From: Mytilus californianus
Taxonomy: Eukaryota > Mollusca > Bivalvia > Mytilida > Mytilidae
NCBI RefSeq assembly: GCF_021869535.1
Contig: NW_026262712.1
Location: 69,224,100 to 69,288,099 of the forward strand
Length of the DNA: 64,000 bases
Direction: 5' to 3'
In this document: positions 44,975-56,550 of the stretch, piece by piece
Layout: each line of letters opens with the position of its first letter
Numbering within the stretch: the stretch's first letter is position 1
Position numbers and translations under genes: made by a program
Notes under the pieces: model-generated
Databases searched by the model: none
Seen by the model: the letters and a program-made list of their open reading frames with translations, nothing else
Told to the model about the DNA's origin: nothing

Positions 44975-45160
44975 TATGAACCCACCTTGCTATTTCAATA
45001 AAGCGGATTTTATTAAGATGGCCGCCATAAAATATAAAAAATCCTTTTAAGTTAAAAATTGGCATTGTAGTATTGTTGGGTGCTTAAAACAACATAAGGG
45101 AGACTTGAAATAGCAATTCAATATAACGGCTTTTTTCCAAGATAGTCGCCATAGCATATC
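44975..45160 (+). repeat. Two ~125-bp units around AAGATGGCCGCCAT
   Basis: CACCTTGCTATTTCAATAAA with AAGATGGCCGCCATAAAATA (about 45018) is echoed by AATAGCAATTCAATATAACG with AAGATAGTCGCCATAGCATA (about 45139). This is a type of short direct repeat often seen in bivalve interspersed repeats. Confidence 0.6.
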
Positions 45161-45364
45161 AAAACCAACAAATATCCCTTACATACGTTTATACAGTATT
45201 TCGTTTTTGATGTACATTCAGTAAAACTAATTACCCTTTTATACCAAGTGTATACCATATTTATATACTAACGCAAAACATCAAAAGATTTGTGAGGAAA
45301 TGGTAGAAACTGGTAGAGAACATAGTAAAAAATCCTACAAAACTAATCCAGAAAACTAAAAATG

Positions 45365-45630
45365 CTTGCTTTGAGCCGTTCCCTGAACCTTAAAGAGTTC
45401 ACGTAGCACCGTAGCTGTGTAATAAGTTTTCGCATCGATAGCTTTGTTTTAACTTGTTTTCTAGGAGCGGTGTGGAAAGACAAAGTAGTTTAATTTTTAG
45501 GGAAAAAAATCTGATATAGTCTCTTTTCGCATGAAATGTATAACCGAAATGATCTTTGTCATGCACGTAAAAAATCAAATATTTGTAAAGTCAATAACAT
45601 GAATAATATATAGTGATAAGTACTGCTAAG
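45365..45630 (+). repeat. Diverged local duplication, unit 2
   Basis: Partner of 44640-44900, about 720 bp downstream in the same orientation, with a ~50-bp insertion after AACCTTAAAGAGTT relative to unit 1. Confidence 0.65.
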
Positions 45631-45936
45631 AATGTACATTGTAAAGATATATTTTAGATAATCTAATTCTACAACAGAGATGATAGTCTTTTCGAGTAAC
45701 GTCGGAAAGTGATTCCTTTTCAGAAGATTAGACTTTTAGCTTCAGGTAGAATATATTGCAAAAACGTAAATTTTATCAGAATGTTTGAATAAAGAAAAAA
45801 AGTAAATATCATTCAACATTTCATTGTCATTAAAGCACAAACTACATGTTATTACAAAACAGTGATTCACAGTATTTCAGTTTCCCCTTTACTTATTCAT
45901 CCTCATCTTTTACCGGATTTGTATTAACATAAGCAA

Positions 45937-46175
45937 CACGACGGGTGCCACATGTGGAGCAGAATCTGCTTACCCTTCCGGAGCACCTGAGATCACCCCC
46001 GGTTTTTGGTGGGGTTCGTGTTGCTTAGTTTTTAGTTTTCTATGTTGTGTCATCTGTACTATTATTTGTCTGTTTGTTTTTTTTTTATTTTTGGCCATGG
46101 CGTTGTCAGTTTGTTTTCGATCTATGAGTTTGACTGTCCCTCTGGTATCTTTCGTCCTTCTTTTAAGATAAAACC
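45937..46175 (-). repeat. Mussel repeat family B, well preserved
   Basis: ACGACGGGTGCCACATGTGG at about 45939, TTACCCTTCCGGAGCACCTG at about 45971, GCCATGGCGTTGTCAGTTTG at about 46094 and TGGTATCTTTCGTCCTTCTT at about 46143. This is the cleanest copy of the family here. Confidence 0.85.
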
Positions 46176-47154
46176 CAATTGTTTGTTGGCTTTATTGCTC
46201 CGTCTTAACTTTTTCGTGTAGTATTTAAGACTTGTTTTAGAAAAATTCATTTGCACGAGTTTGCTAATTTATATCTTTATATATGTTTATATCAGATTAT
46301 ATGACCGTCGGCAGTCCTTGGAGGTTACTTCAATAGTTAATTAGATGGCCTAGACTAAAATACACGCGAAATGGTGATGCACATGATCAATCCCATGCAT
46401 TGTTAACTGTTTATTTTATACTTTTTATAATTTGGATATGCGTTTTATAACTATCAATTATGTGATTTTGAGTCAAATCGATGAAAATGGATTTGACAGC
46501 TAATGCCTTTCTAATGCCATAATAAATGTTTGCTTTCTCGTCGGTTTTCGTTTTTAGCAATGTTGATGTTAGTTTTCTTTCGATTTAAATATAGGGTTTT
46601 TCCATTCTGTTTTAATGTCTTCACTCCTCATTATCCCACAACGAAATGCCAGAAAACAATTTTAAAATGACAAAAATCACCAAATATTCAAAGAAACAAA
46701 ATGCTCACACAAAAAAAAATGATTTAATTCACACGTGTTGAAGAAAGGGGATACATTGACCTTCAAAGGCAAATATGAAACTAGATACTACTTAATTACT
46801 TGAGTTGTTAAGGAGTAAAACGCAATAGTTTACAAAACAAACTAAAGTAATCATCAAAAGATCAGTTAGTTTCCAAAGTTAAGAAAATATGACAGTTTAC
46901 CAGTCATTACTATCACGCGTTACATCCGACAACACTTTACATATATCTTTATGTCATTCAAATTTGACATCCTAATGAACTATAATGTCGAACATTTCAA
47001 GACAACTAAAACATACAACACATGCGCGGTGACTGGAAATAGTGATAATCAAACATGACCTGTATTCTATAGCAGGGTTACTTGATACAGCGTTCCTCTG
47101 AACTTATCATATACATAATAAAATACTGCAATGTATTTCAACATGTTCAAAGTG
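46176..47154. other. No feature seen
   Basis: AT-rich DNA with no recognised repeat. Confidence 0.45.
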
Positions 47155-47355
47155 TATGACTGCCATACAAGTTGGAGGTTTAGCTAGCTATACAACAAGT
47201 TCTGATCCACCATGTTCTTGATAAGGAAATGCATTTAATAAGTCAGGAATATGACATTTTTTTCCATACCTTTGATGTGTTTGACCTTTGATTTCCTATT
47301 TGAAAAGGGAATTTCCGTTTTGAATTTTCCTTGGATTTCTTTAAATATAAAACTT
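47155..47355 (+). repeat. Family D tail fragment
   Basis: TATGACTGCCATACAAGTTG, GAGGTTTAGCTAGCTATACA (about 47177), AATAAGTCAGGAATATGACA (about 47236), CCGTTTTGAATTTTCCTTGG (about 47315). 5'-truncated, no RT attached. Confidence 0.7.
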
Positions 47356-47549
47356 GCCACGATTGACGACATGTTCATAAAGTTTTCATTTTCTACAACC
47401 ATATCTAAGTAAAGTAAAATAGAAAAAAAACTGATTAACTAATTGCTATAATATCTTGCCAAACACGTCACGAATATTACAAACAGTATCTATGTTTGAG
47501 TTACTAACCAAAGTAGGGCTTGACTGTTCTAGAAAAAAATGACAAAACA

Positions 47550-47551
<2 letters not shown>

Positions 47552-47585
<34 letters not shown>
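47552..47585. repeat. (CA)n microsatellite
   Basis: About 17 CA units, almost pure. Confidence 0.95.
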
Positions 47586-47590
<5 letters not shown>

Positions 47591-47845
47591 AACTAGGTCG
47601 AAGAACAATTTTTCAATTCCAACTTTTCAAAATAATAAAGTTTTATTTTATAAATGAAAAAAACACCCACATATACAGACCTTTTTTACAACGGACCTAT
47701 GCATGTTGCACAATAACAACTTGTTATTTATATTGGATGCTTTTTATCTTTCAGTAATCATGGCATAGATTCTTAAAGTGTCCATTTTGGTTTTGGTTAT
47801 ATAATTTTTTCTACACTTATTAGTATTCTCTACTCAGTCTAATTA

Positions 47846-48054
47846 CTGTGGATTCATTTATTTTCGTGGGTACCAATTTTCGTGGATTAAGGAAAACTTG
47901 CATGTTCGTGGATATCTAATTTCGTGGTTTTTGACAATGCCTGCATACAAGCCTATAGTAAATTTGCCATTCGTTGAGCATTTAATTTCGTGGTTAACCT
48001 ATAACCACGAAATCCACGAAAATTGGTATCCAACGAATAATAATGAATCCACAG
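47846..48054. mobile_element. Palindromic MITE with TA target duplication
   Basis: The ends CTGTGGATTCATTTATTTTC and its inverse (GAATCCACAG at 48045-48054) are part of ~41-bp arms that contain ACCAATTTTCGTGGA. TA flanks both ends (47844-47845 and 48055-48056), which suits a Tc1/mariner-type MITE. The internal TTTCGTGG words repeat in both orientations. I recognise the family as common in bivalve DNA. A decayed copy lies at 55761-55972. Confidence 0.8.
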
Positions 48055-48389
48055 TAATTTATAAATCTTTTTTTATTTATACACTTCCGTGAATTCATGG
48101 TATTGTAACAGACTTTATGTAACATCTTTAGATTCAACTAATGTATATTTAAGTTCCACGCTCGAAAAGTACAAATAGACGAGATAAATTATTCTAGCAA
48201 GATTGATCATCATTTAGAAGTTGAAATCTAATGTATCACAAGAAATTTGTTTTTTTATGTTTTTTTTATTTTAATCATTTGTCACCCTCTTAACACGTCT
48301 AAACTAAGCACAACTCCCTTAAAAAACGTCTTATTTCTATTAAACCTGACTGTGTATTAGGGCCGTAGACATAATCCAACAGTTCAATT

Positions 48390-48470
48390 GTCCGACGTTC
48401 CAATAATTTAACCTTCGGTGGTCCGACGGTTCAATGGGCCGACGGTTGGATAGTCCGACGCTTCAGAGGT
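48390..48470 (+). repeat. Short GTCCGACGGTT tandem repeat
   Basis: TCCGACG or GCCGACG starts recur at about 48392, 48422, 48439 and 48457 with GTTCAAT/GTTGGAT inserts. The last three are spaced 17-18 bp apart. It is CpG-bearing in an AT-rich setting. Confidence 0.65.
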
Positions 48471-49044
48471 ATAATAGTGACTATTTATTACCGGTAGACT
48501 TAATTTGTCTGTCTCTACATAGTATATATTTTCTGATCTCAATTTGCCATAAAATCAGCATTGCTTTTTTCTATTTCTAAAAAATGCAATATATATATAT
48601 ATAAAAAAGTTAGAGAAAAGCAAACATATCGAAAAGCAAATGAAGACCTAGAAACAGATCCTTTATAGAGACTAAAGAATTTGGTCTACATTACCGCCAT
48701 CACCAAGGTTAATCGGTATGGAATGCACATACATTAATTGGAATATGTCTAATGTGAAACCTAAGTATTCCATAATCCTTTATAAACTAGAGAAACTTTT
48801 TGTCTGTCCTAACTATAATGCTTTCATTGTTTTGTAACCCGTGTATGTCAACAACCTCTCTTATCCGGCATTTTTTTGTTGTTGTCATATTAGACACGAC
48901 ATATAGATACGGGTACGTCATATGAGACATGTTTTATTGTATCTATTTCCAATTAGTAACCGATCTCTTCCAAGAACACAGCTTAAGCATTGCTCCCAAT
49001 TGGTTATAATACTTTCACAAGACATCTTGTGAAACGTTTGATGT
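48471..49044. other. No feature seen
   Basis: AT-rich, with a short (TA)n at 48592-48602. Confidence 0.45.
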
Positions 49045-49445
49045 AAAAACCAGAAGAAGTGGTATGATTGCCAATCAGACAACTCCTCATCCAAGACAAA
49101 ATGTCATTAAATTTAGCAGTTATAGGTTACTATACGTCCTCCAACGTAAAGCCTTTGCTAACACCGCACAAAATGACCAGTGAGAAATAAGGCAGACGAC
49201 AGAACTACCGGCCTGATTTATATACAAAACATTTAAAGAAAAAAATATTCAATACAGCATTAAGCATGTTAAGCGACAACTACTATAAAGTACAAGCTCC
49301 GGACTTGGGACATGAAGTATTTATATATAAGCAGTAGGGCTGAATGTATTTACTAAAACCGTATTTGCTAAATACAACACCCTAACCTGGTATAGTGGTG
49401 TAACAGCACGTCATAAGAACAGACGATACAATCGTTTAAAAGATG
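49045..49445 (-). repeat. Mussel repeat family A
   Basis: AGAAGTGGTATGATTGCCAA at about 49053, GCAGTTATAGGTTACTATAC at about 49116, CCGGCCTGATTTATATAC at about 49208, CTCCGGACTTGGGACATGAA at about 49298 and TATAGTGGTGTAACAGCACG at about 49391. Confidence 0.75.
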
Positions 49446-49829
49446 TTCAACTCATTAGATAGATACTATGCCATATAAACTGTTGTAATTGACACATTTA
49501 AATGCATTTTAAGCATACAAAGAACATGAAACCCAATCAATAGAATATGACTACGAAAGAAGAAAGCTTAGTATAGGTACATAAGAATAACTAATAAATG
49601 AAACATCAACGATGATAATATATCATTTGAATCATAACAGTATGTGTTTTGGCTTTTCGGTGAATGTTATCACGGTTTGGAACTTCAACGTAATATGTTG
49701 ATGTAAAAACAGTTTCCGTGATTTCAGTGAGTGAGTGTTTGCATCTCTTATATCCCAGTAAACTTGAGTTTAACATGTTTAAGGATACTATAATAGTTAT
49801 AAGAATAATAATATCTGTATTTAGTGAGA

Positions 49830-51700
49830 GTAACCCCTGGATTACACAAATGGACAAGGGGTGATACGGGCTATTTTTGGCCCCATCCCTCATTTTTTGA
49901 AAATGGTGGTATTTTGGGTCTATCTTATAAATTGTGTTGCCTAGCAATACTTGTAATGGTAGAAATAAACTCATGTGCTTAACTTACAGCTAGAATGTAT
50001 TCATATTCGAAATCCAACCTGCAGTTAATTATACATTTATACACTGTTTAAATCTAATACTATGTAATGCATATTTTGTTATGGCAAAATCAGTGTAATT
50101 TCTCCCTAACTTAAAGATTTTGCCCATAGCAGCGGTAATTTGTTTTTTCTTTATTTTATTTTACCAGATTTAACTTTTGATATGTTGCAGCAAAAAAAAA
50201 TATTCAAAATCTGCATTTCAAAAAGTAACAAACTCCAATAAAAAAAATCAAAGATAAACATCAAGGCTAAAGTATCAACAAACAAAACTATTAACAAATA
50301 ACTGCAATTAGTCAAGAGAATATGGTAACAAAATGCATTTCTAAAGTCCATTTGTGGAGTTAAAATGTACAACTTTTCTTATGTTAAAATTGCTGGTAAT
50401 TACATTTTTCATGAATTAGTACGTGTACACCTTATGTATTCTTTTAATTATACCAGGTATAATTGATATTTACAGATTATATGTCTAGTGTTATGTGGTG
50501 TCATTTAAACTTTGTATGGCCTAACCATGGCGGAAGGGAGCTTACGGTTTACCATGGTTCATTCATACGCTAAGAAAGTAATTGGTTTCTTTTCCCTTAC
50601 TTTACTGTGCCACAACCAAATGTTCTGAAACTTGTTCCCTATTACCAAATTACACAGATCAAGTTAGAATTTGGGTGGCATCACTGTCTTTGTTCTGGAG
50701 AAATGAACATTATAAATTAAAAAATAAGCAAATTTGGAATAATCAAATGTTATAAACTTGTACTCAATGCTTATTACTACCAAACTCATATCAAATTCAA
50801 ATTTTGATGGACAGTTTTGTAATCTTTCCAAGAGATTACTTTCTATCTTTCAACCTATTTGTTTGTCATCATGTAAATGCAAATTTTAATGGAAATGTTG
50901 GTAGGAGAAACGATTTTTGTCTAGTCTGGACGGATTCAAAAAGCAAGGCTCAGTCACGATGTTTCCGACGGCATCTGTGAGATCAACAATGTATAAATAT
51001 TAGATTGTGATTATGTCAGTTTATGGGGAGCCAATATTATTAGGTCAGTGATAATTGTCATGCAGTTATAATAGCATTGGCACATCTCATTTCCATGGAG
51101 ATTATTTAGTCAGTCTCCTTCCGTCAAGTTTCTATTGACTTTGCAACTTTTGCTTACTTAAGGTGGATCCCTACAGATATATCAACTTTTTTTCACCGTT
51201 GAATTTTTCTGAGAATTTGCATACACATACTTTGCAATTGCCTCTATAAAAATTTGAGTTGAAAACATCATCTCACCAGATTTGTTTCCATGGCAACGGT
51301 CACAAAAGTTGGAACATCACATGTATGAATAAACGCATACCTGAAGGTGTAATTTTTGATTTTCTGCAAGTCTTTGAAAGTATTTTGATAGGTTTTTTTA
51401 ATCATTTATTATTTATTACAAACATAATGTTAAAAATGTAAATAATACATATTTATTACATCCAGCTCCAATTTCATCAACACTGCTGCTCACAAAAAAA
51501 CACAGATTTTGTTAAAAATTTCTATTTTTCTTAAATTTTAAAGCACTGGTCCATTGAATGTTTGTTTCAATTTGACAGAAGATAATCATAACAATGAGAT
51601 TAAAAAAATAAAACTAAAATTATGGGTCTTCAGACTATTTTTTGACCAAACAAGTTTTTGTTACCCCTGCCAACACAGTGATCAATAGGAATTCTTTGTA
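49830..51700. other. Less decayed non-coding block, possibly one long repeat
   Basis: This block feels like mollusc interspersed repeat DNA (GGCCCCATCCCTCATTTTTT at about 49879, AATTTGGGTGGCATCACTGT at about 50670, TTAAGGTGGATCCCTACAGA at about 51158), but I cannot place it in a named family or draw its ends. A 122-codon - strand frame at 49606-49974 overlaps its left edge and shows no known domain. Confidence 0.35.
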
Positions 51701-51954
51701 TATCTTTCAAATGTGTGTGTCCTTTGAGATTGATTGATTGATTGTTAAGTACTGTTTTTCTCTAATTTTTGAATGAATCCGTTGATGATTCACGTACATA
51801 TTGTTTATAGACCAAAAGGTCGTTATCATAGAGAAAGTTAAATTGCTGGATGAAAAAAAATCCTGATGTTATAGGTTAAGTTTGACCTACTATCTTGCAA
51901 CTTAGAATATATGGATCGACATATTAAAAAGACTGCACTATTTCTATGTCTTAC

Positions 51955-52075
51955 TACCGATACAAGGCTCCGTGTTGAAGACCGTACTTTGACCTATAAT
52001 TGTTTACTTTTACAAATTGTGACTTGGATGAGAGAGTTGTCTCATTGACACTCATACTACATCTTCTTATATCTA
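51955..52075 (+). repeat. Mussel repeat family A, variant 3' end
   Basis: CAAGGCTCCGTGTTGAAGAC at about 51963, ACTTTGACCTATAATTG, CAAATTGTGACTTGGATGAG and AGAGTTGTCTCATTGACACT at about 52032. Same variant as 31458-31795, opposite strand. Confidence 0.75.
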
Positions 52076-52449
52076 TGTATATGTATAATTTGAAATTTTA
52101 CACATTTGGCTTAAAACCCGTTTTTGTTTAAGTCTCGACGTTAAACACTACAACAAATTCAGATCTTACATCATAAACTAAAAATGATGAAAATGATGAA
52201 ACCAAATGGCCAATCAAATGAGCTTGTCAAAAATCATTTGCCCCTCCCTATTCTGGTTGTAAACAAAATAAATTTCATGTTTTTCACCAAATATGTTAAT
52301 TGAAGCAACAAATCTTTAAATTTAAATCATTTTCGCAGTATTTTTTGTTTTTTCTGAAATAAACCCGCCTTTTTTCATAAATCCTGGATCAGACCCTAAT
52401 ACCATAGAATATTGTCCTATTTCGAACACCAAATTTATATTCAGATACA

Positions 52450-52650
52450 TTAAGTAGGCCGTTAGTTTTCTCGTTTGAATTGTTTTACATTTGTCATTTC
52501 GGGGCCTTTTATAGCTTACTATGTGATATGGGCTTTGTTCATTTTTGAAGCCGTACGGTGACCTAAAATTGTTAATTTCTGTGTCACTTTGGTCTCCTGT
52601 GAAGAGTTGTCGCATTGGCAATCATGCCACATCTTCTTTTATTATATATA
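52450..52650 (+). repeat. Mussel repeat family A, 3' half
   Basis: AGGCCGTTAGTTTTCTCGTT at about 52455, GTCATTTCGGGGCCTTTTAT at about 52493, AGCCGTACGGTGACCTAAAA at about 52548 and TTGGCAATCATGCCACATCT at about 52615. Confidence 0.85.
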
Positions 52651-53264
52651 GAAACATATGAAATGATCAGATTTTGTTATACTCCTTATAATATGTAGTT
52701 CATTGATTTTGATATTATCATAATGGTTAACTAGGTATACTTAAAAATTTACATGTTACCGATTCATAGGCCAAAAAATAAATTTCATATAGGAATAGGA
52801 ATGTATAAACTAAACTGAATAGGTCGCATTTAATGGTAAAAGTATGCGTCTTATTGCTCTGCTTGGCTATGCGAAAATATAAAAAAAGCTATCGCACCAA
52901 CCTTGCACCAAAAGGCACTTTATCTATGAAGTTGTCTAAATGTTGAAATTTCAAATGGTGCAAGCATGTTGCGGTGGTAACAATTTAGGAAAACTATCCT
53001 AATTTCTGTAATTTTGCTATTACAATGTATTATGCCGTTATTTACACCTACCATTGAGACGTAATTAAACATTTTTTGTTAGACCATATTATGTAAATGT
53101 AGAAAATCTGCTCGGTTTCACTTTTTATTATTTTGTAAATAACGTGGACATTCAAGCCCTTTTATACAATACTACTATAGAATATTGGAAGTCAAACTCA
53201 TATGTTGGGTTTTCCTTGATTTGTACACATATTGTGAATTTATAGGTACAGTATGGGGCCGGCT
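52651..53264. other. No feature seen
   Basis: AT-rich sequence with nothing recognised. Confidence 0.45.
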
Positions 53265-53660
53265 AGGATCATTTCGTGTTTTCGCCTTTCATATTCTTTA
53301 GGGCGAAAACGTCAATGACTACCCATTTCTGTCAAGGTACTCGTAGTATAAATTAATAGTTCTTGAAAATGATATATAATCCATTCAGGATATATTGAAA
53401 TTATAAATCATTATCTAAACAGATTAAATAAACGTAATGATTAGCAGAATTAGGCAGTAAACGCGAAGTCGAAAACGATAAGTCGAAATCAAGAAGTGAA
53501 ACCATTTCGCGTTTTCGCGTCTTCGACTCTGCGTTTTGGTGTTTAAGACTAAGCGTTTTCGCATTTTTTGACTTTGTGTTTTCGTGTTTTCACCCTATTT
53601 AATCTGAAAAGACGAAAAGGCGAAAAAGCAAAACAACTCAAAATGGCCTGTACAGGCCAC
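53265..53660. repeat. CGAAAAC/GTTTTCG-rich inverted-word repeat
   Basis: GTTTTCG occurs many times (about 53278, 53512, 53556, 53578) and CGAAAAC or CGAAAA in the opposite sense (about 53304, 53473, 53612, 53622). Inverted words face each other around 53490-53530. The block ends with AATGGCCTGTACAGGCCACC, a palindrome. It resembles a repeat I know from mussel DNA. The mechanism is unknown. Confidence 0.6.
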
Positions 53661-54089
53661 CATATTATGCAGATTGTGAATTGAAGCCTTCAAACTAAAA
53701 TCTAAGACAACCGAACGGTTTCCAATGATCATCTTCTCATTGCTCACCAGTCACATACATACATACATAGATTTGGCGTTTGCATATCTCAATAGAGAGT
53801 TAGTTACGCGCGTGCATATTCAGAATATACGGACTTCATTGACTGGGATACGCTCCTGACACGAACGCTGCTAAAAAAAAGAAGTAGAAAGTAACTAAGT
53901 TTAACGGTCAATATTACTAACTGGGTAATCAGTACCTACGCTGTGATTGTGTCCAAACTCATTAGAGACGACATGTTTTTGGGGTAGATAACATTCAAAT
54001 ACCAGTGGAGTCGTCTGATTTCAAACTTTCCAATTATGTTTTATTTAAGATCAAGAATTTTTTATTTTTGCCGAGAGTTTTAGTTTTTT

Positions 54090-54315
54090 TTTTATGTTGT
54101 AATATATCGGCACTGTCCCTTAATAAGGGATTGGACCCTGGCAGACGTGTTAAACTCCACTTAATTGTGTATGTGCCTGTCATAAATTAGATTTCCTAAA
54201 TCAGGGTTTGGTGTTGGTTGCTGTCTGTCGCTTGTTGGTATGCTCTATAATTGTTTACCTTTTCATCATTTGGCCGCTGTTGGACATGATACAACTTCTC
54301 TTTATTTGTAAATTT
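54090..54315 (+). repeat. Mussel repeat family A, decayed middle part
   Basis: GGCACTGTCCCTTAATAAGG at about 54108, CGTGTTAAACTCCACTTAAT at about 54146, GTATGTGCCTGTCATAAATT at about 54169 and TGGTTGCTGTCTGTCGCTTG at about 54214 follow the family order. The 3' end is very decayed. Confidence 0.55.
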
Positions 54316-54449
54316 TGTGAATTGTGTCAAACTTATAAATGTAAACAAAAGAGGACCTCAGAAGAATAAAATTTTGGACACAATACACTCTAGGGATTTA
54401 ATATCTTGGATACGTTTGATGTAGGTACAGGAAATCACGACGGAAAATA

Positions 54450-54650
54450 TTGCTTAATAAGGATTTTCTAACCCAAGATAAGTCACTTAAGCTGTACTTG
54501 ACAAAAACGAAATTTTGGCTTTTGATGTTCTACAACTTTGTACAACATTTGGCATTCTTAACTTTGTTGATTCGAGCGTCATTGATGTGTAGAGGAAATG
54601 CGCGTCTGTCGTACACAATTTTGATCTTTTTATCTATGATGAGTTATTTA
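54450..54650 (+). repeat. Family C (decayed)
   Basis: GATTCGAGCGTCATTGATGT at about 54570 and GAGGAAATGCGCGTCTGTCG at about 54592 match the family C core, preceded by a CTACAACTTTGTACAACATT stretch. Confidence 0.65.
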
Positions 54651-54968
54651 TCTATACTGCTAAAAGAAGAGACCGATTTCATTGAGCCGCACTTCCTCTG
54701 AAACCATGCAAAGTCTGAAATATTTGTGATATGACGTATAAATATAGTGTTTTGTTTTTCTAAATTTGTCTTTGAAACAATCTATTTCCCACAGAAAACG
54801 CCTTTATTTCGAGAAAATATCCAAATCGGATACCGTTATCGATCCGTGTCTAATACGCTTTTGTGCATGACCAGTCGACGTACTGCCCGACAACTCAGCC
54901 CACGGCCAACTCGTAAAACTCAAACTCTCACACTTATTATTACAACTTGCACCACTTTATCAAACTCG

Positions 54969-54995
54969 CACAACTCAAAAAAAAAAAAAAAAAAG
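54969..54995. repeat. Poly-A tract
   Basis: An 18-base A run followed by GAAATA, just before the tandem array. Confidence 0.85.
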
Positions 54996-55003
54996 AAATA
55001 TAA

Positions 55004-55400
55004 CAAACTGGAAGAAATGTGTTTAATCATTAGATTGTTTTCTTCTTCTCTTTGTAAATTCCTAATTTCTTGGAGCACCCATGTCACACAAAGACAGAAC
55101 TCGCATCACTCGAAAAAAAAACTACAAACTCGCATCACGGAAGAAACGTTTTAAATCATCAGAGAGTTCTAGATTGTCTTCTTCTTCTCTGAGTTATATC
55201 TTCCGTTCTTGGAGCACCTGTATCACACAGAGACAGAACTAGACTCGCACCTTTCGAAAATAAAAAAGAAATACTACAAACCAGCACTACTGAGAAATGT
55301 TTTAATCATCCGTGTTCTAGGTTGTCTTCCTCTTCTCTCAGTTATTTCGTCCGGTCTAGGAGCACATTTGTAACACCGAGACAGAAGCTACTAATTGGAA
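55004..55400 (+). repeat. Three-unit ~150-bp tandem array
   Basis: Units start with AAACT/AAACC at 55004, 55126 and 55278. Each carries GAGAAATGTTTTAATCATC or a variant, TTGTCTTCTTCTTCTCT, GGAGCACCTGTATCACACAG or a variant, and AGACAGAACTCGCA. Divergence between units is substantial. The units may be a relic of a satellite. A 135-codon frame running into the array is treated as chance. Confidence 0.7.
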
Positions 55401-55760
55401 ATCCTAACTCCTATAGAAGAAGAACTGAGAAACTACTAAAAACTATCACCACCATGCATCACTGCATCAATACAGTTTGAGAAACACGAACCCAAGCTGT
55501 GTATCACCATAAACATTTCAAGTAGTCTTCAAGCGGCGCACGCGGCACGGATTTTTTCTAGAAATGATAATACATACCCTTATCAGCAAATTCTACTTAA
55601 AACCCACAGTTGAGTAACTTTACCCCCTTATTTGCTTATTCTATGTGTTTGCTTTTATAGATATCTTAACGTGTCATGTTACCTTTCTTCCTTTTATTTT
55701 GAGTGTCAATGAAAACTCATTTATTTCATTAAGGATATAATTGTTGGTGTTAATTTCCAC
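55401..55760. other. No feature seen
   Basis: AT-rich sequence with nothing recognised. Confidence 0.45.
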
Positions 55761-55972
55761 TATTGTAGATACATTATTATTCGATGGATACCAATTTTCG
55801 TGGATTTTGTGGTTACCCGGCAACCACGTGTTCAAATGTCCAACGAATTACAAATTTACGTCAGGAAATTAATCAGACTTTGGCCAAACCACGAAATCAA
55901 ATACCCTCGAAAATGCAAGTTTTCCTCAATCTACGAAAATGGGTACGCATAAAAATTAAATAATTCACAGCA
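55761..55972. mobile_element. Palindromic MITE, decayed second copy
   Basis: GGATACCAATTTTCGTGGAT (about 55786), CAACCACGTGTTCAAATGTC, AAACCACGAAATCAAATACC (about 55888) and ATTCACAG end match 47846-48054. The terminal bases are mutated, so no target duplication can be read. Confidence 0.7.
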
Positions 55973-56550
55973 CATTATCTATCGTTTCAAATACAGAAAA
56001 AACGTTGTTTTTGTTGTTGGTTGGGAGGGAATATTTTATTGGTTATTATAAACAAATAGTTTTTTGTCTGTCGTTTAATTGAAATGAATAGTTTAAAATC
56101 ATGACAAACTCTTGATTGGTTTTATCAATAACAAAAAAGGATCATGCCTTTGAAAAAAGAATCCAATATTGGCCCACATTTACAAAATGATTTAATTTAT
56201 CTTTTAAAATTATTATACGTACTATGACAATAGACTAATATAATCCGACTATTGATATAACATGTATAATGTATTAAAAAGAGTTTCAAATTACTGTCAT
56301 TGGTTTACTCATGCTTATCAAAAACAAAAAGCTATATTTCAGTGTATATTTCTAACAAATATATAATTTGTTCTTCTTTAAACTTTTTTTAAGAACATTT
56401 CTTTACATCTTCGATTTTAAAGTTTTTAACAAAGCAATCTTGAAAACATGATGTTAACTTCTTTATAATCAGATCTTACGTTACACCCTGTGTATTATTT
56501 GTGATAAGAATTAAATGTCATGAAGAAACAAAAGTTTTTTCTTTCATTTT
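55973..56550. other. No feature seen
   Basis: AT-rich sequence with nothing recognised. Confidence 0.45.

Noticed and set aside
49606..49974. 122-codon open frame on the - strand
   Set aside because: No domain, signal peptide or conserved motif. It lies at the edge of repeat-like DNA, and a frame of this length is expected by chance in 64 kb.
54747..55154. 135-codon open frame on the + strand
   Set aside because: It runs through a poly-A tract and into a tandem array. The codons are low complexity and it has no plausible product.
55004..55400. CRISPR-like array
   Set aside because: Three long diverged units without short identical repeats and unique spacers, and the setting is eukaryotic.
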